Below, piece after piece: positions 12,780 to 23,435 of a stretch of DNA of 64,000 nucleotides (its first letter is position 1; each line of letters starts with the position of its first letter). The notes under the pieces were generated by a model. It saw only the letters and a list, made by a program, of their open reading frames with translations, was not told the DNA's origin and searched no databases. This DNA comes from Epiperipatus broadwayi (Eukaryota > Onychophora > Udeonychophora > Euonychophora > Peripatidae): contig JAQFVV010006273.1 in assembly GCA_028023455.1 (NCBI GenBank), positions 4,376,128-4,440,127 of the forward strand. The letters run 5' to 3'. The position numbers were made by a program, and so were the translations under genes.

Positions 12780-13200
12780 CAAATGTTATTTTTTAATTGT
12801 TTGTTGCTTGTTAGCAAAACCAAAGGTTTGAGGCTAAGTCCATGCCTGTTTTTCTCCATGTTCCAAAATTCTTCATATGGCAAATGTACTTGTTGAAACA
12901 AGAAGCCATCGATCTTCTTGAATCATTGACAAAACCATTCATTTCATCTTCGTTTCAATGCTCATATTGTGCCAGTACTGTTCTCATTAATGAATTCAAA
13001 TAACGGTCCACATTTTAATTTGCTTTGTAATTCGTGACGAAGTGATCCCTTTTAAAATCAATTTATTTTACATTTTTATGCAAGCCAAAATAATCGTACT
13101 TTGCCAAGTGCTTAATTGAAATCATATTTTTGTATTTCTCATGCTTTCCATAAACCGATTTATAGAGGAGTGGGTGAGATAAATCTTGCCTTCTTTATTT
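12780..13200 (-). other. Unassigned GC-richer patch, possibly decayed coding
   Basis: This patch is noticeably less AT-rich than its surroundings. The minus strand gives an interrupted but protein-like reading (for example FVNDSRRSMASCFNKY near 12890-12940). I do not recognise the family. It could be a retroelement or gene fragment or a chance composition shift. The remaining sequence, 13200-14120, shows nothing recognisable. Confidence 0.25.
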
Positions 13201-14123
13201 TTCTTTATATAAATTAGAAGCGTATTTTCTTTTTAGACAAACATCAAATTAGTAGTTAATATACATAATTGAGTTGGCATATATATTATACATATTATAA
13301 TCACACAGGTCTGTTTGTCGGAGTATAGATTAGACACATATCTATCTACACCGTCGGTATTTAGGTATTAATTATTGGCATATATATAAAATCCATCATT
13401 AGTCTTGTATATTGTAGTTTCATGTTTTAGACTAGAGATAAGTTATGCAATCATCATCATTTATATAATCATTGCTTATATTAAATATTATATATTATAC
13501 TTGGTGTCTGACCTATCATTACTTATTAATTAAGTATTGTTTACTGTAGTTTTGGCAACCCATATACATATTGATTTATTCAGAGATATCTGTAATAGTT
13601 CTATCCTGCATTATTTAGTCAGATAAGTGGTCTTATTAGTAGTCATATTCGTAGAGCTAGTTTGTGGCACATATTCTCATGTACCATCATTATAGGTTGT
13701 TCATTAGGTTTTGATCTGGGGCTCATGGAGTGGGTTTGAATTCAGGTTGGTCCTTGATCTAAATCTCAGGCTTAACTGGGTTTGAAGTACATTTTCGAGT
13801 TCCAGCTCATGTTAGATGTATAATATGTTTTGTCAGGTACATTATGAATATATTAATATTAAATTTCTTAGAGAAAAAATTTAAACAAAGAAGCTAAAAA
13901 ACATTACTTATCTTTACAATTTCCAGTTTATGAATATTTGAGTGATTATTATTTTCTGTTTTATTCTCTACTTAGGTATAAGTATATATTTGTTTATTAA
14001 CAAATATTGGGTAGATAACTTGACTTGAATCAGATAGCTAAGGCCCTGAAATTCTGTTACGTTAAATACAACATCACAGGCTATATAAACGTATGCAAAA
14101 TACACACACACATACATATATAT

Positions 14124-17100
14124 TCTGACCTGGTCCGTTTGCATCTTCACTTCCGGGCAGTATACTATATGTTCTAACTCAGTTAATAATTAATAAATGA
14201 AATATTCTACCTTAACGCTAAAATGTTCCACTAACTCAAATTTAAAATATGAATAAGGTTCAGTTTATAAAAAATAAATTAAATAAACATTTATTATTTT
14301 CATGAGACTTGGAAGTGAAAATACAGGTGACAAAATAGATTACATTGAGCCAATATCCTACAGGATACTACCTCAGTGGCATAAGAACACTATCCCCATT
14401 ATTACTATTTCAAATAAATAAACTTATAGTATTCTTACGACTTTAATAAATCCTACTTATTCAGATTAAATTACTAATTAAATCCTAATCTTCTATTTAT
14501 AATAATTTATCTCAATAAAATCTCAGGTTCATAAATGTATTCTAAGTTAATAAAATTTACGGTAGTAAAATATGAGAAGGGATTTTTATGCCATAATCTA
14601 CTACATTTAAACTAATAATAATAAATAATAATAATATTCTTCATTGTATAACTAATTCTGCATATCTTTTCATTTCACTATATTCTTTATTACCATAATA
14701 AAATAATAAACAATATTATATAATCTTTTATCTTCATGTAATAATATAATAAATACGTGGTAGCATTTGATAATTTGACAAACAAAAGTGTGTGGCAACG
14801 GATAGCATATAATATTATTATGATAACTAATTTATAACCATAAGATAATGTAAAATTATGATCACTTAATTAAATGAATACCAATAAAATATCCGAATTC
14901 TTAAAATAATTCTTTATTTATCTTTTGTGCAAAATTATGTTTATTTCTAGTGACACTGTGTTTTTGATGCATGATGATGATGATGATTATGGGAAATACA
15001 AATAATCAAACACACAAATTTTGAATAAACAAATTTAAAAAAGTTTATTATTACATTAACAACATAACAATTTATTTACAATATGTACATTTAAAACATC
15101 TTAAAGATTTGTACCACTATACATTCTTTATATTCGAACCTCGTTAAGTCTTTACTCTGACTTAAATAAAAATGATAAAATAATACAATATTATTAATCC
15201 CTGTTTGATCAATCTTATATAAAAGAAATTACATTTATTTAATGCTTACTCGAAATATATTTTACATCCTTTAGCTATTATTCAAGTATGCTTTTTTTTT
15301 ATTTATTAAAATATCTATAGAAAACAGTGTGGATAAACATAAAATAATACTAATCGAGAACATGGATATCTTTTTTGCTAGACAATTTCACTTTAGCAAT
15401 ATTATCGATATCATGTAAAATATCTATTGATAATTTATTTCTAAATTATGGATATTATTGTTCACTACACTGTATTTATTAACTATAATACATTCCATTA
15501 TAACAATATTATAGTACTATATTACTATAATTACTGATACATTCTCTATTATTGAATAAATATAAATTGTACCTAAACTTATTGTGTAGATCGTTTTTTA
15601 CTTTATAGCATTATATTAAAAATATGCAGTATTCATTTTTAAAAAAAATTAAATAAATATTTTAATATTATCTAATATTTCAAAAGCAACTTTGCTTTAC
15701 ATATTTTATTCTTAAGATCTTATATTTTATTTCCAAAATAAAATAAATCTATAACATATTTTATGATTCTTTCATTTGAAGTCCATTGGATTTTCAATTG
15801 CAATTCATACAAATTCTATTTCTTTACACAAGTAAATGAACTCATCTCATTCCAAACAATTGCATATCTTTAACTCTAAATCATCTATTATTATCTTTTA
15901 AATATACCATACTGTACAATGTAGCTACTTTTTGGAAAACTAGATAGTGAATAGATTTATAGGATAGGAAGAAAAACTAGAGTATAACACATAACTCATA
16001 TCGGATAAACATATACCATGGCACAGTGTATTTATAAAACTAGAGGCAAGATCTATTCTGTCTAATATCCTCAAATACTATAAATGATGTCAAGCTATTC
16101 CTTTAGCTTTATTGAACATCAATACTCCAAGAAAAATAAACACTGTCCAAAATAAATATGAAATTACAGGGCTTTGTTAACTGCATGCACATCTACAAAT
16201 ATTATAAAATACTACTCATATTCTTTAAGTATCTTAACTTAATAATCTCCTGGATTTATTGTTCATCATATTACTAATACCAGGTCACTATCCTATTCTT
16301 ATTTTCTAAAGATTTATCAGGTCTTACATTGACAAATTACTAGCTTGCATATTCAAATAATAAATAAAATTCAACTATAATTAGAGCAAACTTGCTAATC
16401 CATAAGAAAAGTTTGCTTTACTTTTTTATTCTAAACTAATCATATACAAACTAATCAGATAATACTTGAGCATCCAATAATATGAAAGTTTTTTTACAAA
16501 GAATCACACAAACATTTATTATCATGTTGGGTTATATTACTATTATAAAATCATAGTATGTATATTCCAAATAAATCCTGATCTCACATGTTTTAAAAAA
16601 GTGTTGTATAATGCATATATTTTAACATTCATACATCATACATTATTACATAGGCAATCTGTAAAAAACAAGAAAATATAAATTATAAAATTATCAATAT
16701 TCATTAGTTGTTACCAAGTGACATTAGCTCATCATTATCACTTTTTGCAGTCTTCTTTTCTCCAACTAGATATAACATCGCATACATAAAAATACACATC
16801 CATGCTTCTATTTAAAATGTTCTAATTTAAACTATTAAATATTATACTATAGGATTCTAATACCATAAATAATTAATATTCATATTCCTATCCTTATTAA
16901 TCAAAAACTTACATTTAAACTAAGTTATTAAATAAAAAAAATAATCAAGACTATAATTACGTATATCTTCAATTAATTCTTCAATTGACAAGGTTCTTGA
17001 TAAAGTTTAAAAAAATGTTTATTATTTTCTCGAGAGTTTTTTTGTTTTTTAAAAAATGTTCACTTCAAGAGAATTTTACAATTTCCCCTGTTGCTATGTT

Positions 17101-19226
17101 TCTCTTGCTTGACAACAAACAATTGTCGGGCGGGCAGCAATGAGCAATTAAAAAAAACCAATCATAGTAAAAAAAAAAAAACGTCTTTTTTTAAACTTGA
17201 AAATTAAACAAAATAATCATCAATCTATTCTGGAATAGTTAATAAAATAATAGTTTATAACTTCTATAGTCCAGAATGATGATTATTAAAATTATAACAC
17301 TAAAAAATAATCCCGTGAAGCTTCTTAAATTTCCCATATAAGCGTAACGATGCATCCTATTTCTTTTGGCTTAACTTAATCTATCCGATAAATTTTGCAC
17401 AATATAAATATATTTTCATGGTTCCATCCTTTTATTTAATCATATATTTACTTTCTTTATAGGTTTCTTCCTTAGTAAATTTATTTCCATTTAGTACTTA
17501 TTTTAGCGTTTCATTATTATTTTAATTTTCAGGTTTTCCAAACAAACTTCTATAAGTGCATATTAACTTTTTTAGACTTTAAGTTTTTTTTAATAATATA
17601 TACACTTTAGTAAATATTCTCCATGAATTTTTTTCTTAAAATAATTTCTTGTAGAATTATTTAATGTTTCCTTCACAAAGAATATAACACCTACTTTTAA
17701 TATGATATTTCTATGATTTTATCATAAGTATACTTGTCTTATTGCTTCTAAATCTTAGACAAGCTTAACTTACTATATAAAAATAATGCGTCTTTATTTT
17801 TAGATGGCAAACAGTTTTTCCATTTAGGTTTCTTGTATAATATCCATACTGCTATTTTATTCATTAGAATAGTCCTCTTGTTCAGCATTAATGAAACTGT
17901 ATCAAAAATATTATATACATTTTTAAAATATTATAAATTGAATATATTTTACTTCTTGGTATTTCCATTTTATTATCGTGAAGTTCTAAGTTAGACTTTG
18001 ACAAAATACTTCTGGTAAGAAAACTTTTAAAAAATTAGCAACACATATTCAATGAAGTTATTAAATATATTTAGTTTAAACTCTCTTTTTGTAAAATACT
18101 CTTTAAAATAATATCTTATTAGCTTTTGCAAATAAAAAATTATAAGAGAGCACTAAAATTGACTAAAATAATAAAATTTAAAATTATTATCACCTTGATA
18201 GCTTCTGATACGATTCAGCTACCTTTATACATTATTAATCACACACTGATAAATCAACTGCAATGGTATTTATACCCCATAAGAATGCCTTATCCTATTG
18301 GTTGATTCTTACTCTTAGTTTGATATAAAAATTTGCATATGTTTCAGTTTTACAGAATTAGATTTCAAAATAAAAATTATGACATATTAAAACTTAAAAA
18401 ATATTATTTAAAATATAACTAAATTACTTAAATATTTTAAAATATTTTTTTAAACAATATTTAATAATCTTATCCACTTTTAATATTTAATTTATCTATT
18501 TTTATTATAATATTTAATTTTTTTATTAACTGTATTCATTTTTATTACACTATTTAAAACATTTTATAATGATAGTTAACTTAATATTTATTATTAGCTT
18601 TATGCTAGGTAATCATTCTATCTAATTGTATAATGCAATTTTACAATATTTCAAGCTCTATTAATAAATTCTAGCAAGCAAGTGTGTGCAATCATATATT
18701 ATTAGACGAATCACATGACTAATAATCAAGACAAGCTATTTCCAATATTTGTCTAGGAATAATAATAAGTTGCTACTTATTGTATTAAATAAAATAATAC
18801 AATTATAAAATTTGGAAAAATAATTTGGAAAATATAGAACTAGATACAACTTTTACTACCATAAAACTTACTTTTAAAATATACGATATTAATTATGATT
18901 TATAAATTTAAATATAACATTTACTTAATTATCAGTTTAGGACTATTAAAAATGAACTTTTAAACATACTTTTAAATATTTATAGCTGAGTTATTTATTA
19001 TGGCCAGCTTTTGCAACCATATGAAATAATATTTTTAACTTTATTTAACTGTTCTTAAGTGATTCATTATAATTTTATGTGTTAGGTATTTTCATTTAGC
19101 TTTAAATTGTACTTTAAGAGATTATTAATTCAATATACTTAACATATCAAGAGAACACATTCTAAAATTTAAAATTTGTAGTAATTGACTGTGATAAGCT
19201 ATTTCTGACCTATAGAAAAGGGAACA
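14124..19226 (-). mobile_element. Solo giant LTR (~5.1 kb) of the gypsy family at 35.8-52.3 kb
   Basis: End-to-end similarity to the two LTRs of the 16.5-kb gypsy element, with scattered substitutions and indels. It opens TCTGACCTG (the LTRs open TCTAACCTG) and closes with CTATAGAAAAGGGAACA. It shares internal landmarks such as the CATTGAGCCAATATCC stretch and the CTTTATTGAACATC region. No internal gag or pol lies beside it, so it is most simply an LTR-LTR recombination product. Both flanks are TA-rich (CATACATATATAT left, ATATATATATG right), consistent with insertion into a TA microsatellite. It carries a ~120-bp extra segment around 17085-17205 that is absent from the other LTRs. It is more diverged than the paired LTRs and therefore older. 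It lies in the ABCC intron between 7.6 and 21.0 kb. Confidence 0.8.
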
Positions 19227-19389
19227 ATATATATATGTATGTATAAGATAGTATTGACTTCATTTTCTATATGCAAATATAGTTGTACTCTTTTCTCTTG
19301 TCAAAAAAATTTATAAGAATGAAGATTGATTTATTTCTATATGCTTTTCAGTTTCAAAGGCAAAAGAGTGTGACATTTACAATGACAGC

Positions 19390-20225
19390 ATATGTAATAA
19401 CTGAAACACACAGGCTTAGGTCAACATGGGTGTGACAAGAATATCAACCTTAGGGTGATCTTTGAGCATTCCATCATCAGATTTTCAATTGGATGGACAG
19501 TTGAAGAGTTGGAGTGTGGAGTAGATTGAAGCCTGTCCATTAAAGTATAAAGATTGGCTATCTTAATATGTATCTGAGTACTTATAGCATATATATGTGG
19601 AGATGGTAATCTGGACCAACTGATGATTGCTGGTTTAGCATGAAATATGTGTATTGGTGATTATTTATCTTTTCAACATATATGTGTTCGAGTGTATCAG
19701 TGTTATGAGGTAGTGTGGAGAGTGGTGGGTTGTGTGAAAGTCTGTACTCATATATTTTACATATATAAACACAGGTATATAATAAGCCTGTGTGTTTCAG
19801 TTATTACATAGTAGAGATGTCTGCCCATCCCTTGTATTAAATGGATTATGTCCTGGGTATGAGGGGTCAGATTGGCCTTAGGTCAACATGGGTGTGACAA
19901 GAATCTCAGCCTTAGGGTGGCCTTTGAGCATTCCATCATCAGATTTTCAATTCAATGGACAGTTGAAGAGTTGGAGTGTGTGAGTAGATTGAAGCCTGTC
20001 CATTAAAGTATAAAGATTGGCTATCTTAATATATATCTGAGCACTTATAACATATATGTGTGGAGATGGTAATCTGGATCAATTGATGATTGCTGGTTTA
20101 GCATGAAATACGTATATTGGTGATTATTTATCTTTTCAACAAATATGTGTTCGAGTGTATCAGTGTTATGAAATAGTGTAAAGAATGGTGGATCATGTGA
20201 AAGTCTGTGCTCTTATACCTTATAT
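19390..20225. repeat. Dispersed long repeat (foldback family), two direct copies
   Basis: Two ~400-bp units in the same orientation (about 19395-19790 and 19800-20222). They share the run from GGTCAACATGGGTGTGACAA through the GTGAAAGTCTG end. A 23-bp inverted pair (taataactgaaacacacaggctt at 19395, its complement at 19784) frames the first unit. The same family recurs at 22.3-23.4, 34.7-35.1, 52.4-52.9 and 62.1-63.5 kb. No protein function is recognised. Confidence 0.8.
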
Positions 20226-20760
20226 AATGATAGCATATGGAAAATCAGTTCAATGCAATTTTTTTATATTTAATGTTTTTTTATCTGAGGATTACTTATG
20301 TAAGTTGCAGTAAATAAAACCATATTTACATAAGGTTGTGAGTTACACTGTGACCTTTAATTATATCCTAAGTCAATAAAGCATATTTTCTAAGACTTGG
20401 GGCTATAGAAATAAATGGTTTCTAATTACTTCATTCCTAATAAGTTTTCTGACAAAAAAGAATGATGTCACATATGTATTGACAATACATAGAAATTGGG
20501 GGTCAATGCCATTTATGTTACATTGAATTTAATAATGCTATTATTATTAATATTATATACTATATGAATTAATTGTTGTTGCACTTAGTAATTTTTATTT
20601 TGTGTTAGAGGTTAGCAAATATGTAATAAGTTATTATTAATTATCAAATATTATTCGTCACTAAACTTGAATGTATTTCATATGAAGATATTAAAAAAGA
20701 ATTTTTTATGGAAACAAAAATAGTACATCTAATTAAATATTAAATTTATTTTGCAATTTT
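20226..20760. other. AT-rich intronic DNA
   Basis: No gene, repeat family or RNA recognised. It lies inside the ABCC intron between the exons at 21.0 and 7.6 kb. Confidence 0.4.
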
Positions 20761-20977
20761 AATAATAATAGTAATGGTAATAACAACAAGAACAGTAGTA
20801 GTAGTACTAGTAGTAGTAGTGGTGGTCATGGTACTACTACTACTACTACTACTGCTGCTACTGCTACTGCTGCTGCTGCTACTGCTACTGCTACAACTAT
20901 GACTACAATGACCAACTGCCATTGCCTACTGCTACTGATACTGCTGCTGCTGCTACTACTACTACTACTACTACTAC

Positions 20978-21025
<48 letters not shown>
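20761..21025. repeat. Compound trinucleotide microsatellite
   Basis: Runs of AAT/GTA/GTG on the left and ACT/GCT/AAT on the right, about 265 bases. The (GTA)n tract at about 20796-20820 and the (CTA)n tract at 20832-20852 are complementary and would form a hairpin. The array starts only ~20 bases into the intron downstream of the ABCC exon at 21044-21173 (minus strand). A 99-codon minus-strand frame through it is largely repeat translation. Confidence 0.9.
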
Positions 21026-21043
21026 GAATATAATTTTTTTTAC

Positions 21044-21173
21044 CTAATTTAAGATTTGTAAAAAAATTATCAACAGTTTTTGAAACATATAAACGATGTA
21101 TGAATTGCAAAGATGATTCCATCATTTTCCTGATAAATTTCTTATGAAGTCTTCTTGACAGTGAAATAAAAAG
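21044..21173 (-). CDS. ABCC-family transporter, internal exon (TMD2, third detected exon)
   Basis: A 130-nt minus-strand exon with acceptor TTTTTCTAG (21174-21182) and donor GTAAAA (21038-21043). It starts in phase 0, directly continuing the exon at 21250-21387 after a 76-bp intron, and ends one base into a codon, which the 7630 exon completes as Val. The 43 residues contain SRRLHKKFIRKMMESSLQF, matching the SxxLHxxMxxxILxAPxxFF signature of the ABCC cytoplasmic loop in TMD2. The following part, normally the very conserved FDxxPxGRILNRFSxD, reads HRLYVSKTVDNFFTNLKL. It can be aligned without gaps with conservative changes (Arg/Lys, Asn/Asp, Ile/Leu), but the Pro, Gly and RFS core are gone. 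The frame is open, so this is either a fast-evolving paralogue or an early pseudogene. Confidence 0.7.
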
Positions 21174-21249
21174 CTAGAAAAAAATGAAGTAATTAAAATT
21201 TCATTTTGTAAATTAAAAATAAATTTTTATAAATACATTGATCATTTAC

Positions 21250-21387
21250 CTTTAAAGAAAACCAAATTCTGAGGAAAGCAATAGCAATTAATGTAGCAAC
21301 AACTACCCCAAGAGGCAATGCATAGTAGTCTAATAATTCCTGAGAATTTTGGGACAAATTTATTACAGTATAATTGTTTGTATTATT
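21250..21387 (-). CDS. ABCC-family transporter, internal exon (TMD2, second detected exon)
   Basis: A 138-nt minus-strand exon (46 codons, phase 0 to 0), open throughout. The acceptor is CTTTTAG (21388-21394) and the donor is GTAAAT (21244-21249). The product has an Asn-rich extracellular stretch with N-glycosylation sequons (NNT, NYT, NLS). A LDYYALPLG segment follows, and then a membrane helix (VVVATLIAIAFLRIWFSL). This matches the ABCC4-type segment with a glycosylated loop, an LxWYLGIYxG-like motif and the next membrane span. It joins in frame to the exon at 34119-34297 upstream and to the one at 21044-21173 downstream. The intron on its 5' side is about 12.7 kb and contains the LTR element at 26.6-31.4 kb. 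Confidence 0.75.
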
Positions 21388-21650
21388 CTAAAAGGGAAGA
21401 ATTAAAAACATAAATTGATATACTCAAATAAGTATAATTATCATTTGCCAATTTTATAAAACACTCTAATTGCATAAATAAAAGCATCTGAAAAAAACAT
21501 AAATGGTCTATGAGATGTTATTTTTGCTGAACCTGTGCTCATCAGTTGCCCTAAGTTACAAACTCTCATTTATTTTTATTGTATTTAATTAGTATTTATA
21601 AATATACTATGTTATTCTTTTCCTTCACTTTCTTTGCATATCTTCATATA

Positions 21651-21892
21651 ATCATATATATTACTTATAATACTTCACTCATATACACTTTAATGCAAAT
21701 AATTTTCTTAACCTTCTTTATTTTCTTACAGTTATCTGAAATGATAATTATGTATTTATATTGTTCAAATCTTGTAGCTCTGATGAAGACTGCTGGACAG
21801 TCGAAACTGTAAGAAAATAAAGAAGGTTAAGAAAATAAAGAAGGTTAAGAAAATTATTTGCATTAAAGTGTATATGAGTGAAGTATTATAAG

Positions 21893-21923
<31 letters not shown>
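21651..21923. repeat. Inverted-repeat element with hammerhead-like core, plus (TA)n
   Basis: The left arm (about 21651-21731) and right arm (21807-21900) are reverse complements, for example TTACTTATAATACTTCACTC with GAGTGAAGTATTATAAGTAA. The right arm holds an extra tandem copy of an ~18-bp AATAAAGAAGGTTAAGA unit. A (TA)n run (about 21896-21923) follows. A 77-codon plus-strand frame (21579-21812) over the left half looks incidental. Confidence 0.75.
21721..21817 (+). ncRNA. Hammerhead-ribozyme-like core (copy 2)
   Basis: CTGATGA (21780-21786) is followed by stem II, GACTG (21788-21792) with loop CTGGA pairing to CAGTC (21798-21802), and then GAAA (21803-21806). The next bases CTGTAAGAAAA pair perfectly with TTTTCTTACAG at 21721-21731, exactly where stem III should be, followed by TT so that a GUU triplet sits at the cleavage position. 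Stem I, expected from the ~46 bases between, is not convincing. The shared core with copy 1 supports a real element; catalytic activity is an open question. Confidence 0.45.
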
Positions 21924-21927
<4 letters not shown>

Positions 21928-22311
21928 TGTTGGTGATTTTATAATTATGAATGTAGAAATTTTAGCATCATTAGATTAAATTGGAATAATTGGTATATAA
22001 ACTGTGAATAAAATCATGAAACCATACAGTTTAGGGAAGAAATAAAAATACCAAATACAAAAGCTATAGCTTTCAGGATCAACTCCCAATGGGGTTAAAC
22101 AAAAACATCTATAACTGGTCAGTTGAATAAAAATATAATATGCAGACAGCCATTTTGATGCTTAAACACTTATTGCTTGACTTTCAAAGAAACTTTATTA
22201 TTTTGATAAAATCTTTTACAAATAATTTAAAAAGATAATTTTTTTTATATAAAACAAGATTTTGTTTCAAGAGTATGTGAAATGAGTTTATTGAATTATA
22301 AATAAATATTT

Positions 22312-23435
22312 GAAAACCAGGCACTCTTCACAAACCTGGAAGCTTAATTGTAAGTATAGAGGATTTGAAATTCAGATTTTCAAGCACTCTTCAACTATCC
22401 ACACTATCTCATACAACTGATACATATGACCACACACATGTAGAAAAGATTAATAATCACCAATATATGTATTTCATGCTAAACCAGCACTCATTAGTTG
22501 GTCCAGATTATCATCTCCCACTCATATATATAATCATTGTTCAGTTTATATTAAGATAGCAAATCATCATACTTTACTGGACAGGCTTCAATCCACTGCA
22601 ACCTCCAACTTTTCAGCCATCCATATCATTGAAAATCTGATGATGAAAACTCAAATCCCATGCTGATGCTAATATTATTGCCATACCCCCCCCCAAAAAA
22701 AAAAGTTGGAAGTTGCAGTGGATTGAAGCCTTTCCAGTAAAGTATGATGATTTGCTATCTTAATATAAACTGAGCATTGATTATATATGTGTGTGGGAGA
22801 TGATAATCTGGACCAACTGATGAGTGCTGGTTTAGCATGAAATACGTATATTGGTGATTATTAATCTTTTTTACATGTGTGTGGTCATATGCATCAGTTG
22901 TATGAGATAGAGTGGATAGTTGAAGAGTGCTTGAAAATCTGAATTCAAATCCTTTATACTTACAATTAAGCTCCCAGGTTTGTGAAGAGTGCCTGGTTTT
23001 CAAATATTTACATATCAAGCTTGTATCCTGTCCATTCATCTTATGTGTATTTAATGGATACTGTCCTATACATGAGGGGTCAGAGTGACTTCAGGTCAAC
23101 ATGAGCCTGGCAATAATATTAGCATCAGCATTGGATTTGAGTTTTCATCATCAGATTTTCAATGATATGGATGGCTGAAAAGTTGGAGGTTGCAGTGGAT
23201 TGAAGCCTGTCCAGTAAAGTATGATGATTTGCTATCATAATATAAACTGAGCATTGATTATACATAGGTGTGGAAGATGATAATCTGGACCAACTGATAA
23301 GTGCTGGTTTAGCATGAAATATATATATTGGTGATTATTATTTTTTTCTACATGTGTGTGGTCATATGTATCAGTTGTATGAGATAGTGTGGATAGTTGA
23401 AGAGTGCTTGAAAATCTGAATTCAAATTTTCTATA
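22312..23435. repeat. Foldback-family repeat: inverted pair plus a third copy
   Basis: 22315-22650 is the reverse complement of about 22705-23020, separated by a C/A-rich spacer near 22685-22705. A further direct copy follows at about 23060-23430. The arms start and end with the AGTGCCTGGTTTTCAAATATT-type sequence (positions 22308-22330 and 22990-23012). Open frames in the arms (22365-22559 plus, 22755-23039 minus) give nearly the same peptide because the arms are copies. No known domain. Confidence 0.85.

Noticed and set aside
20826-21125. 99-codon minus-strand frame
   Set aside because: Only its first part is real (ABCC exon 21044-21173); the rest reads through the splice donor into the microsatellite.
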